DNA of 26,576 nucleotides from Candidatus Helarchaeota archaeon (GTDB lineage: Archaea; Asgardarchaeota; Lokiarchaeia; Helarchaeales; HEL-GB-A). Under the pieces are notes generated by a model. It worked only from the letters and a program-made list of their open reading frames with translations, had not been told where the DNA came from and did no database searches. Below, one piece after another: positions 8,226-15,268 of this stretch. Position 1 is the stretch's first letter. The number at the start of each line of letters is the position of its first letter. Both the position numbers and the translations under genes were made by a program. The DNA is taken from the NCBI GenBank assembly GCA_013375455.1, contig JABXJT010000065.1, forward strand, positions 1-26,576. Direction: 5' to 3'.

Positions 8226-8552
8226 ATGGTTTCCCTGGAAATTGAGACCTATAGAGTCTTTTTAATTTCACAAGACAAATCGAAATTTAAGGGACGACAA
8301 GCAACCATCCATCTTTTTTTAAAGGACACGGATGCAAAGGCATTTCTATTTTTTTACGTGGGTGCGGAGTTACCATCCCAAAACAAGATGAGTGGCAGTA
8401 ATTATAAAACATACTGGAAGATGAGCCAATTCGCCGATGTCGTGGATATTTTAAGAAATGAGAAACCACTGTGGTTCTATTTTGGTGAGAAAACAAAAGT
8501 TGCTAACATTCAAACAACTCAAGAACCTGTCGGTGAAGAAGAAAGTAGCTAA
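8226..8552 (+). CDS. Uncharacterised 108-aa protein
   Basis: I do not recognise this protein. It starts at ATG 8226 with AAGGTG just upstream, 39 bases after nth and in the same direction, so it may share the nth transcript. The sequence alternates strand-like segments (YRVFLISQ, ATIHLFLK, KAFLFFYVG, PLWFYFGE), which suggests a small beta-rich domain of about 90 residues followed by an acidic tail. There are no cysteines and no clear membrane helix. It is kept as a real gene because the strand pattern is orderly and a T-rich terminator region follows it directly. Confidence 0.6.
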   Translation: MVSLEIETYRVFLISQDKSKFKGRQATIHLFLKDTDAKAFLFFYVGAELPSQNKMSGSNYKTYWKMSQFADVVDILRNEKPLWFYFGEKTKVANIQTTQEPVGEEESS

Positions 8553-8570
8553 CCAGCGATTCATCCAACT

Positions 8571-8602
8571 AAAAAAATGCTTAACATTTCTCTTTTTTTC
8601 TT
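8571..8602. terminator. Bidirectional U-tract terminator between convergent genes
   Basis: Between the convergent genes, an A7 run at 8571-8577 gives a T7 tract for leftward transcripts. A TTTCTCTTTTTTTCTT stretch at 8587-8602 serves rightward transcripts. U-rich tracts are the usual archaeal termination signal. Confidence 0.5.
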
Positions 8603-9506
8603 AACTTAATAAAGGAACCTCTATAGCATCATGCAACCAGAGGGCGAGATATTTATCACGGAGTTCCTTCGCTAAAATTGGATCGAGCACGTTTAAACAG
8701 GCGAATATTTGGGTAGGTTTTAGTGGATTTTGAAGTTTTATTAGGACTCTATTTTTATCCAATATATCATAATAGGTAGGAAATCGCCTATTAATATATT
8801 TTACTTTGAGCCCTTCAAGTTTAGAAGAAATTCCAAACAAATCTTGCAATTTTTTTAAAACTCCATAATAGAGCTGCAAATTTCTTTCTTTCTGCTCATC
8901 CGCTACAGGTCGTCGGTCAAATTCAAAACTCCATAAAATCTTTACTTTAACCCCTCGATTTATGGCATTTAAAATGCTTCTAAAAAGCGGCTTGCCTAAA
9001 GGAAGAACCCGGACAGTATCTTCAGTTATGAAGGCAGTCATTAGATATTCTTCTGTAAGTTCATTAATTCTCTTTGTGAAAAGAGACATGACAGGAAGTG
9101 TCCCAAAAGCTGTAGACCAAAATAATCCTGGGGATTCTCGTGCGAACCATAGATTTGATTGTTCTAATTCTGATTCTAAAACCTTTGCTTGGTCAAGAAG
9201 GCTGGAAATTTTTTTCTGATTCTCACTTTGAATATGTGAAATTAAACCGTGAAAGGCCAAATTGGGCGATATCGCTTTGTATAATTTAGGCCGGGATTCC
9301 TGAATTTCAATCATGCCTTTATCTCTTATTTCTTCTAGAACATCATAGATTCTACCAGTGGGAACCCTTGCTTTTTTGCTCAATTCTTTCGCAGTTAACG
9401 TGTTCGATTGTAATAACGTTAGATAAACTCTTATCCCATAATTTGAGAGCTTGAGCGTTTTGAAAAAATCCTTTAATTCTTGCAAAAGATGATTTCGATT
9501 CCTCAT
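8601..9506 (-). CDS. TrmB-family transcriptional regulator
   Basis: A 301-residue regulator. Residues about 12-80 form a winged helix of the TrmB type (LSNYGIRVYLTLL, then AKELSKKARVPTGRIYDVLEEIRDKGMI, then a wing with YKAISP). A coiled linker at about 90-115 is followed by a roughly 180-residue C-terminal effector domain resembling the phospholipase-D-like fold seen in many TrmB relatives. Family members bind sugars or other metabolites and repress or activate nearby genes. The gene diverges from a GNAT acetyltransferase, and a perfect inverted repeat lies 18-36 bases upstream of its ATG, which suggests autoregulation. The ligand cannot be told from the sequence. Confidence 0.87.
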   Translation of the reverse strand: MRNRNHLLQELKDFFKTLKLSNYGIRVYLTLLQSNTLTAKELSKKARVPTGRIYDVLEEIRDKGMIEIQESRPKLYKAISPNLAFHGLISHIQSENQKKISSLLDQAKVLESELEQSNLWFARESPGLFWSTAFGTLPVMSLFTKRINELTEEYLMTAFITEDTVRVLPLGKPLFRSILNAINRGVKVKILWSFEFDRRPVADEQKERNLQLYYGVLKKLQDLFGISSKLEGLKVKYINRRFPTYYDILDKNRVLIKLQNPLKPTQIFACLNVLDPILAKELRDKYLALWLHDAIEVPLLS

Positions 9507-9523
9507 AATATAATGATGTATTT

Positions 9524-9542
9524 ACAACTTAAAAAAAGTTGT
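9524..9542. promoter_or_regulatory. Inverted repeat upstream of trmB-like gene, candidate operator
   Basis: ACAACTT (9524-9530) and AAGTTGT (9536-9542) form a perfect inverted repeat with a five-base A spacer. It lies 18 bases from the regulator's start codon, where it would overlap the core promoter of a leaderless or short-leader transcript. Binding by the adjacent TrmB-like protein is inferred. Confidence 0.5.
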
Positions 9543-9635
9543 TTTTGATCGAAAAATGATTTTAACAAGGACGTGTAATAGATAGATAGAACAAAAAGGA
9601 ATAACTTTAATAATTAGTAAGATTAATCACGGTCG

Positions 9636-10256
9636 ATGAATTATTTGGTAATCACCAAATCTAAAAAAATATATAATCGTGATTTTAATTCATTTTGCTA
9701 TCATAGAGAATATGAGAAGCTAATTGAGCTAAAAGATGGGAGCCAAGTATTATTACGCCCTTTGATACCTTGCGATTTTAATAAAATTGCTGCGTTATTC
9801 GATACATTTAGTCAAAACACATTGCATTTACGTTATTTCACCACGAGCCCAAAAATAAAAAAAACTGAGATAAGAAGACTTCTAAATGCGATATGTAGGG
9901 ATGAACTAATTATTGTTGCAGAAAATTTAATGCACGATCAGAAGCCATTATTGGCCATTAGCGAGTTATATCTTCAAAATGAAACAGAAACTATGGCTGA
10001 GTGTGCGATTACCGTCACTGATGAGTGGCAAGGAAAATACCTCGGAACACAAATGTTGGAATGGTTGGTTCAAATAGCTGAAATTAGAGGTATCGACACG
10101 ATTATTGGACATTACATCACGGGTAATTTGAAGGTCCTCTCCATCTTAAGAAAATCTGGATATAATTATGTGACAGACCGTGATAAAAATATCATGTACT
10201 TCAAACTTTTTCTTGATAAATGGTTAATAGAGTCAGGTGTTAGAAATGGGAATTGA
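9636..10256 (+). CDS. GNAT-family N-acetyltransferase
   Basis: The GNAT fold begins near residue 27 with the strand ELKDGSQVLLRPLIPCDF, as in the acetyltransferase domains of the protein-acetylating Pat type (DTFSQNTLHLRYF). The acetyl-CoA loop is WQGKYLGTQML near 130-140, and a late segment GNLKVLSILRKSGY is typical of the fold's end. It transfers an acetyl group from acetyl-CoA to an amine; the acceptor may be a protein lysine but is not shown. About 26 residues before the domain have no match. The gene diverges from the TrmB-like regulator and overlaps the next gene, so the two downstream genes probably form one transcript. Confidence 0.85.
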   Translation: MNYLVITKSKKIYNRDFNSFCYHREYEKLIELKDGSQVLLRPLIPCDFNKIAALFDTFSQNTLHLRYFTTSPKIKKTEIRRLLNAICRDELIIVAENLMHDQKPLLAISELYLQNETETMAECAITVTDEWQGKYLGTQMLEWLVQIAEIRGIDTIIGHYITGNLKVLSILRKSGYNYVTDRDKNIMYFKLFLDKWLIESGVRNGN

Positions 10257-10803
10257 GCTTGTAGAAAAATCCGCAGGAAATCCACCTAATATCGTAAAGG
10301 ACAAATATAAGCTGTCATTAGAAACACAAAAATTCATTTTGCAGATGAGTTGGGCCCAACACGATGCTCAATGGTTCTTAAAGACAAAAAAGCGGTATGG
10401 TGTGAAAGAAGGAAATGAGTTAAATCAACAAGTTGTTTTTTCAGCAGGAAAAATCGAAGCTCGGCACGTTCTCAATGGATTAAACATACAAAAAGGAACC
10501 GTCAACTCCATTCCTGAAATTTTCAAAATCATGAACACGTTCATGGACGTTTTATTCCCTAATATTATGAAATTCAAGTTTGTGGTTCTCTCTGATAAGG
10601 AAGGATTAGGAATTGTTAAAAAATGCTTCATTTGGCAAATGGTACAGAAGTCGAAAACGGAATCGGAGTATTTTTGTGCTTGTAATTATAGGCATAGGGG
10701 TTGGCTTGAAGCTATAGGCGTAAAGGGAAAAATAATTCCAGTGAAGCGTATCCCAGATGGCGATAAAATCTGTGAATTTAGATTTCTTTTAGAATCATCA
10801 TAG
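10246..10803 (+). CDS. DUF6125-like / L-2-amino-thiazoline-4-carboxylic acid hydrolase-like protein
   Basis: A protein of about 185 residues with the pattern W-A-x-HD-A-x-W near its start, a paired LN/AR-H-x-LNGL segment, F/VVLSDKEG, and cysteines in IVKKCFIW and YFCACNYRHRGWLEAIGV. I recall this layout from the DUF6125 family, related to the fold of L-2-amino-thiazoline-4-carboxylic acid hydrolases. Members have no agreed function. ATG 10246 overlaps the GNAT stop by 11 bases, while a GTG at 10237 is an alternative; translational coupling with the acetyltransferase is likely. It converges on the next gene with a 13-base gap. Confidence 0.6.
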   Translation: MGIELVEKSAGNPPNIVKDKYKLSLETQKFILQMSWAQHDAQWFLKTKKRYGVKEGNELNQQVVFSAGKIEARHVLNGLNIQKGTVNSIPEIFKIMNTFMDVLFPNIMKFKFVVLSDKEGLGIVKKCFIWQMVQKSKTESEYFCACNYRHRGWLEAIGVKGKIIPVKRIPDGDKICEFRFLLESS

Positions 10804-10816
10804 TTTATTTTATATT

Positions 10817-11287
10817 TTATAACAACCTTTTCCAAACGGAAATGCAATCCTCTCTTTTGACTTTCCACTTTTTCTCGATCCATTTCCAGTCCATATGAGC
10901 AAGAATCCCGTCTTCAAATACTTGATTTACTGCATTTGCTATTCCCCGGACTATTTCTTCATTATTACAATACATATTGATTTGGGTTGCGTGCTTAGCA
11001 GGATTCATGACTGTCCAAAAAGCAGTTTTATCGAAAATCTCCACGTATAACTTGATTTTTTCGGCCACATAATAAAATTTTAAATTTTTTGTTCCATCCA
11101 TCACTTCAATTGTGGAAGGATCATTCCAGATAATGTAGTCACGGATTGCAGGAACAATATCCGGGATATATCTCATTAAGAAGCGTTGTCTCATCTTGAT
11201 CTGTCTTGGTCTGGCATATAGGGTTGTCAGCCGGAAATTAGTATACCCTAATTCTTCGGCTTGCAAACGAACTTTTCCCTTACCCAC
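10817..11287 (-). CDS. Uncharacterised 156-aa protein
   Basis: I do not recognise this protein. It starts at a GTG (11287) preceded by GGAGGT at a spacing of six bases, a good ribosome-binding site. It sits 18 bases downstream of the ArsR-like gene on the same strand, so it is probably in that regulator's transcript. The chain is rich in basic residues and tyrosines, lacks signal peptide and membrane segments, and ends with several tryptophans (HMDWKWIEKKWKVKRED). Cysteines are few and not paired. A target of, or partner to, the ArsR regulator is a reasonable guess from position only. Confidence 0.65.
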   Translation of the reverse strand: MGKGKVRLQAEELGYTNFRLTTLYARPRQIKMRQRFLMRYIPDIVPAIRDYIIWNDPSTIEVMDGTKNLKFYYVAEKIKLYVEIFDKTAFWTVMNPAKHATQINMYCNNEEIVRGIANAVNQVFEDGILAHMDWKWIEKKWKVKREDCISVWKRLL

Positions 11288-11305
11288 ATAATTACCTCCA
11301 TAAAT

Positions 11306-11668
11306 CTATTTTGAATTTAGATTTTCAATGTCTTTTAGTAGTGGAATTATATTTTCTTGTAATTTATAATATTTTTCCCCCGATTGCATATAGCTTGATA
11401 CCAAGCCACTCTTTCGCATAACCATTAGGTGATGGGACACCAAGTTAGGGGCTTTTTTGGTGATTTGAACGAGTTCGCAGACGCATTGGTCTTGATTGAG
11501 AAGCAAGAATGCAATTTTTAGCCGAATTGGATGAGATAACGCGTGTAAAATTTCAGATAATTCATCAATTTTTGTTTCACTTGGGAGAGAAGCTAATTGA
11601 TTCGCCAGATCTTCCTCCCACTCAGCTTTCGCTTCAGGATCCTCGGGACAGCATCTACGAACATCCAT
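11306..11668 (-). CDS. ArsR-family transcriptional regulator, possible metalloid sensor
   Basis: A 120-residue winged-helix repressor-type protein: LHALSHPIRLKIAFLLL, then the recognition region APNLVSHHLMVMRKSGLV and a wing with SGEKYYKL. The recognition-region lead helix carries QCVCELV (C62, C64), matching two of the three cysteines of the ArsR arsenite/antimonite site ELCVCDLC. A further pair, C6-C7, sits near the N-terminus and could complete a thiolate site. Members leave DNA when the inducer binds. The gene diverges from an AhpD-like/DUF166/DUF169 run, with a 22-bp palindrome in the gap. Metal sensing is inferred; redox or other thiol sensing would also fit. Confidence 0.88.
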   Translation of the reverse strand: MDVRRCCPEDPEAKAEWEEDLANQLASLPSETKIDELSEILHALSHPIRLKIAFLLLNQDQCVCELVQITKKAPNLVSHHLMVMRKSGLVSSYMQSGEKYYKLQENIIPLLKDIENLNSK

Positions 11669-11709
11669 ACATGATAAATAATGTTACTTCATTTAAAAAC
11701 CATCTTTCC

Positions 11710-11731
11710 GAATTCAAAATTTTTTGAATTC
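11710..11731. promoter_or_regulatory. 22-bp palindrome between arsR-like and ahpD-like genes, candidate operator
   Basis: Arms GAATTCAAAA (11710-11719) and TTTTGAATTC (11722-11731) are perfect complements separated by two T residues. The palindrome lies 42 bases from the ArsR ATG and 51 from the rightward GTG, next to a TTTTATAT box at about 11743-11750. Site size and symmetry suit a dimeric ArsR repressor controlling both directions. Confidence 0.65.
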
Positions 11732-11782
11732 AAGCTTTACGCTTTTATATGCCCGAGGAAAGCTTTCTCTTGGTGAGTAGAA

Positions 11783-12019
11783 GTGAAAGGCAAAATCAAG
11801 GAACTGATTGCAATCGGCGCTTCGATTGGATCGAATTGCACTTCTTGTTTAAAGCACCACGTCCGCTTGGCAAAGGAGTTTGGTGCCACGGAAGAGGAAA
11901 TAAATGCAGCCATAGAGGTTGCGTTGAAGGTAAAGAAAAATTCGACACGCTCCATAGATAAATTAATTGAGGACACAATAGGTGAAAATTCACAACAAGA
12001 TGAAAATCTATGTTGTTAG
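11783..12019 (+). CDS. Small AhpD/carboxymuconolactone decarboxylase-like protein
   Basis: A 78-residue single-domain protein with the CMD-family core: SNCTSCLKHHVRLAKEFGATEEE, in which C19-x-x-C22 and H26 form the peroxidase/disulfide site of AhpD-like proteins, followed by INAAIEVAL. Such proteins act as alkylhydroperoxide-type thiol reductants or, with other partners, as decarboxylases. It ends in CC. The start is GTG at 11783 because an in-frame stop lies three codons upstream; GGTGAG precedes it. It is first in a rightward run with DUF166 and DUF169 genes and faces the ArsR regulator across a palindrome, so thiol-stress or metalloid response is a fair hypothesis. Confidence 0.82.
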   Translation: MKGKIKELIAIGASIGSNCTSCLKHHVRLAKEFGATEEEINAAIEVALKVKKNSTRSIDKLIEDTIGENSQQDENLCC

Positions 12020-12035
12020 ATAGGGATTATGAGAA

Positions 12036-12734
12036 ATGAAGGTAGGAATAGTAACAGATGGAAAGTATGGGGAACGAGCTTTTGAAAATATTAATAAAAT
12101 TTTTCCCTGCGAATGGATCCAAGTTGAAGAAGTTCCTACTAATGTAATTCTGGATGATTATGAATTGAATATTGTTGATTGCGACCTTTACATATCTTAT
12201 TTAAGGCACCCCGATCAGGCCTTCGCTCTTGCTGAACTTGAAAAACCTACCCTTTTAGGCATTAGTTTTGGTCCAGGGTTTTTACGACAAGTTCAGGAAA
12301 TTAATCCTAGGACCCTTGCGTTTCCTACGATGTGTTCCTTGGAGCCCAATACTAACATCCCAGAAATTGATGAATTTGCACGGTATTTTGGTCGCCCCCT
12401 ATATAAAATTGACTTTGAAGATGGAAGAATCCAACAAATTAAAGCCATTAGAAGTTCTCCCTGTGGTTCATCACTAGTGGGTGCAAATTTCATTAAAGAT
12501 CAATTAATTTCAATTCCAAATCTACAAGAATTTGCCATACAAGTTTGTCACGAATGCCGTGCGCCTAAATTTGGTAGAACCTGCGATAAAGAATTATCCG
12601 GAATCATCCACATTCGCGCCTTATTGGCAAATCTAACGGAGGAAGAGAACTTAAAAGAGGAATCCATCCTTGAATTTATTAATAAAATTGAAGAAGAATA
12701 TGAGATTCGACTCAAAGCGAGGAGCGTCGTGTAA
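12036..12734 (+). CDS. DUF166 family protein
   Basis: A 232-residue protein that I place in DUF166, an archaeal family once labelled thymidylate-synthase-like. It starts MKVGIVTDGKYGERA, has the internal SSPCGSSLVG motif and a later cysteine pair region VCHECRAPKFGRTCD that could bind metal or a cluster. No membrane segment is seen. Biochemical function is not established for the family. It begins 16 bases after the AhpD-like gene and its stop abuts the ATG of the DUF169 gene, so co-transcription is near certain. The cysteine-rich C-terminal part hints at redox or metal work shared with its neighbours. Confidence 0.8.
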   Translation: MKVGIVTDGKYGERAFENINKIFPCEWIQVEEVPTNVILDDYELNIVDCDLYISYLRHPDQAFALAELEKPTLLGISFGPGFLRQVQEINPRTLAFPTMCSLEPNTNIPEIDEFARYFGRPLYKIDFEDGRIQQIKAIRSSPCGSSLVGANFIKDQLISIPNLQEFAIQVCHECRAPKFGRTCDKELSGIIHIRALLANLTEEENLKEESILEFINKIEEEYEIRLKARSVV

Positions 12735-13547
12735 ATGAGTATTAAATTGGAAAAATACCACGAGATTGGTAAAAAAATCGAGAAATACATTCGCCCTGCA
12801 ACCTTTCCGCTGGCTGTTAAGTTAATTAAGGATGAAACCGAAATTCCCGCGAAAGCTAAAAGACCCAGTGTCGATTTAAAAACGCAAAATTTTCTCTGCC
12901 AGAATTTCAAAATGGCTCGCTCTTATGGGTGGACTATTGCCGTGACGGATGAAGATTGCAATTGCAGATTAGCCAGAGCGGTCTTCGGATGGGACCCACA
13001 AACAAACGAAACTATGGAATTCGGGCATAAATTCAATCTAGGGTTGTATGCAAAGGACCTTGAAACCTCTAAAAAGATAGAAAAACATTTTTATTTTCTC
13101 AACCATGAATTTTTGGGCATTGTAATCTCACCTTTAACTCGAACTAAAATTGTGCCCGACATAGTGCTAACTTACTGCCTCCCCGCCCAAGCAATGCGAT
13201 TCATCCAGGCTTATCTCTACGTTGAGGGTGGTGTTCTTGAATTCACATCAGCAGGGAGAATTGGATCCTGCAATGAGGGAATTGGCAAGACTTTTTTAAC
13301 AAAAAAGCCTCAAGTAGTTCTACTAGGGAATGGCGATCGCGTTTGGGGTGGAGCCCAAGATTCAGAAATTATGTTTTCCTGCCCATCGGAAAAGTTGGAT
13401 GTTCTGATTGAAGGACTCGAAGCCACCCACGCTGCAGGTCTGCGTTATCCCATTCCTACATATATGAATTACAAACCCGGATTTCAAGCTGCCTTTCAGA
13501 AACGAGCAGTAAAACGCGCGGGTGGAACGATTGTAAAAGATTCTTAA
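12735..13547 (+). CDS. DUF169 family protein
   Basis: A 270-residue protein of the DUF169 type: the N-terminal helix with PATFPLAVKLIKD, then KAKRPSVDLKTQNFLCQNFKMARSYG, a cysteine-containing stretch TDEDCNCRLARAVFGW, and a later GRIGSCNEG plus GNGDRVWGGAQDSEIMFSCP. The family is common in anaerobic archaea and bacteria and has no settled role. The spaced cysteines (C-x-C and others) could ligate a metal. The ATG directly follows the DUF166 stop with no gap, which implies translational coupling. A strong inverted repeat follows the stop codon and may mark the end of the transcript. Confidence 0.82.
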   Translation: MSIKLEKYHEIGKKIEKYIRPATFPLAVKLIKDETEIPAKAKRPSVDLKTQNFLCQNFKMARSYGWTIAVTDEDCNCRLARAVFGWDPQTNETMEFGHKFNLGLYAKDLETSKKIEKHFYFLNHEFLGIVISPLTRTKIVPDIVLTYCLPAQAMRFIQAYLYVEGGVLEFTSAGRIGSCNEGIGKTFLTKKPQVVLLGNGDRVWGGAQDSEIMFSCPSEKLDVLIEGLEATHAAGLRYPIPTYMNYKPGFQAAFQKRAVKRAGGTIVKDS

Positions 13548-13551
13548 TTGA

Positions 13552-13583
13552 TCAAAAAATTTCGACCATCTGAAATTTTTTGA
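13552..13583. repeat. 12-bp inverted repeat with 8-base loop after the DUF169 gene
   Basis: TCAAAAAATTTC (13552-13563) and GAAATTTTTTGA (13572-13583) are perfect reverse complements around an eight-base spacer. The repeat begins four bases after the DUF169 stop. It could be an mRNA 3' stem-loop or an operator for the membrane-protein gene beginning about 90 bases later. No long U-tract follows, so a classical intrinsic terminator is not shown. Confidence 0.5.
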
Positions 13584-13669
13584 AGATCGGAATTCTAAAA
13601 AGAGAGATTCATTGCAATTGAAGTATCGAATAATGAAAAAATAAAAAGTGCGTTAAATGGTGATGTACA

Positions 13670-14191
13670 ATGACTGAAGAGTCGTCTTGGACAAGATTAG
13701 ATATTGTAGTTAATTTAATTTCCATGATAATTTTAATGACGTTCGGAACATTCATTCTTGTAATAAAATGTTGGCGATGTGTATTAGCTTGGGCTATTTT
13801 ATGGGGATTATATATAATTGTTGGACGGTATGTCACGTGCAGGCACTGCGATTATCTTGGAAAGCCGTGTCCCTCGTGGTGTATGGGTATTATTGGTGGT
13901 TGGTTGTATGAACGTTCGGAAAAGAAGAATTTTTGTGAAGATGGATATTTCAAGCTGTTCGTTTTTGATATATTATTTATGGTCCTCGCAATACTCATCC
14001 CATACATTAAATACATTATTGATTTTATCCGAGTAGTTGTCTTCATTTCTGATGTAATCTTGATAATCATTTACACGGTCATAGTAGTGATTACCTTAGT
14101 CCTTCATCAGAAGTTCGGATGCAGAAAGTGCTCTATCATCGATTGTCCTCTGAATGCAAATCAAAAGCTTAAAAAACAGAGCCTGTCCTAA
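13670..14191 (+). CDS. Cysteine-containing membrane protein of unknown function
   Basis: A 173-residue integral membrane protein with about four hydrophobic helices, near residues 10-30, 33-48, 85-105 and 110-135. Between helices two and three is a cysteine-rich loop, RHCDYLGKPCPSWCMG, followed by a further cysteine in NFCEDG; a second pair C-x-x-C (GCRKCSIIDCP) is at the C-terminus. The loops could bind zinc, iron or a cluster at the membrane face. I do not recognise the family. ATG 13670 follows a GGTGATG site. It may lead the run of zinc-ribbon genes that begins 15 bases downstream of its stop. Confidence 0.72.
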   Translation: MTEESSWTRLDIVVNLISMIILMTFGTFILVIKCWRCVLAWAILWGLYIIVGRYVTCRHCDYLGKPCPSWCMGIIGGWLYERSEKKNFCEDGYFKLFVFDILFMVLAILIPYIKYIIDFIRVVVFISDVILIIIYTVIVVITLVLHQKFGCRKCSIIDCPLNANQKLKKQSLS

Positions 14192-14206
14192 TAAAACTTG
14201 ATAGCC

Positions 14207-14692
14207 ATGTCATTAACGTGTCCAAGGTGTTCCGGTCCTGTGTCGGTGGATTACGCGAGAGACTTCAGAAAACGATACGGGATAGCACCGGGCCTTAAGG
14301 ATCGCGATACGGTTGTCGTCAAGTGTCGATGTCCAATGCACGGACCTTTCAAGGATCGGTTGAATGCCTTTAACAAAGAAGCTTGGATGGATTCACTTAT
14401 ACAGTCCTTATTTCGATGCATGAAATGCGAAAAACTTGGCGCCATTACCAATATAAGAGAGAAGGGCCAGTGGTATATCTTTCAAATTGACTGTCCCATA
14501 CATGGTTTGACTGGAACCAAGAAAGTCATATCGTCTCTCTATATTTTGGTGACCCAACTTCAAGAGCAGGGCATCACTTATCAGAAATATGCTGAAAGTC
14601 AACCTCCAAGCACCTACACCGTTTGCCAACACTGTGGGCACGTGGTAAAACCGGGCAGTCGCTTTTGCGGGAGATGTGGCACGGTGCTATAA
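14207..14692 (+). CDS. Multi-zinc-ribbon protein (first of tandem pair)
   Basis: A soluble protein of about 161 residues built from three zinc-binding units: C5-x-x-C8 pairing with a CPMHG motif, a second CMKC pairing with CPIHG, and a C-terminal ribbon with CQHCG and CGRCG. The first two units share a form (CxxC ... C-P-x-HG) that suggests an internal duplication. No enzyme motif is present; protein or nucleic-acid binding is the likely role. ATG 14207 is preferred to a TTG three codons upstream. It is a tandem paralog of the next gene, aligning along its whole length, and the two are followed at once by a nucleotidyltransferase. Confidence 0.82.
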   Translation: MSLTCPRCSGPVSVDYARDFRKRYGIAPGLKDRDTVVVKCRCPMHGPFKDRLNAFNKEAWMDSLIQSLFRCMKCEKLGAITNIREKGQWYIFQIDCPIHGLTGTKKVISSLYILVTQLQEQGITYQKYAESQPPSTYTVCQHCGHVVKPGSRFCGRCGTVL

Positions 14693-14721
14693 ACTCCATA
14701 CTACCTTAATGGAATCGATTC

Positions 14722-15264
14722 TTGTTTAAAAAACGAGGGAAGCTCTTGTTTGGCTGGGGATTAAAATGCCGGAAATGTCATCATCCGCTTTCAATCTATT
14801 TCGCACGCCATTATGCAAGGGAATTCCATATGTTTGGACCACCTGTTCTCCCCAATCGAGGAGATACGGTCATTAAAGCAAAGTGTCCGAAGCATGGCGC
14901 CTTCACGGCAAAATTCAATAATCAAGTTAAGGAACTGTGGATGGATCAATTCGGAAAATCGATGTTACAATGCACCCAATGTGAAAAAACTGGAACTCCC
15001 GAAAATATTGAGGCTATAAAAGGCTGGACTACATTTCAGATAAAATGTCCAGTCCACGGATTATCCGAAACCAAAAAAATCGTCACTCTATATTTTCTTA
15101 TCGCTAAAGAACTCTATGAAAAAGGCATTTCCTATCAAGAATGGGTTGAACTGCATCCGGATAAATATTCGGTATGTAAAGAATGTGGGCACGTCATAGA
15201 ACCTGGAAAAAGCGCGTGTGACAAATGTGGGGCAGATCTTGTGCCAGCAGATTTAGATTGGTGA
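14722..15264 (+). CDS. Multi-zinc-ribbon protein (second of tandem pair)
   Basis: A 180-residue paralog of the preceding gene with the same order of motifs: CRKC with CPKHG, CTQC with CPVHGLSETKKI, and a terminal CKECG with CDKCG ribbon. Between units both proteins share an aromatic segment (LWMDQFGKS here, AWMDSLIQS in the first). This copy has a basic N-terminal extension (FKKRGKLLFGWGLK) and an acidic C-terminus. The frame opens with TTG at 14722, a rare start; no ATG lies upstream in frame after the previous stop. Its stop is only four bases before the nucleotidyltransferase start. Role unknown; nucleic-acid or ribosome association would suit such ribbons. Confidence 0.8.
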   Translation: MFKKRGKLLFGWGLKCRKCHHPLSIYFARHYAREFHMFGPPVLPNRGDTVIKAKCPKHGAFTAKFNNQVKELWMDQFGKSMLQCTQCEKTGTPENIEAIKGWTTFQIKCPVHGLSETKKIVTLYFLIAKELYEKGISYQEWVELHPDKYSVCKECGHVIEPGKSACDKCGADLVPADLDW

Positions 15265-15268
15265 AAGC

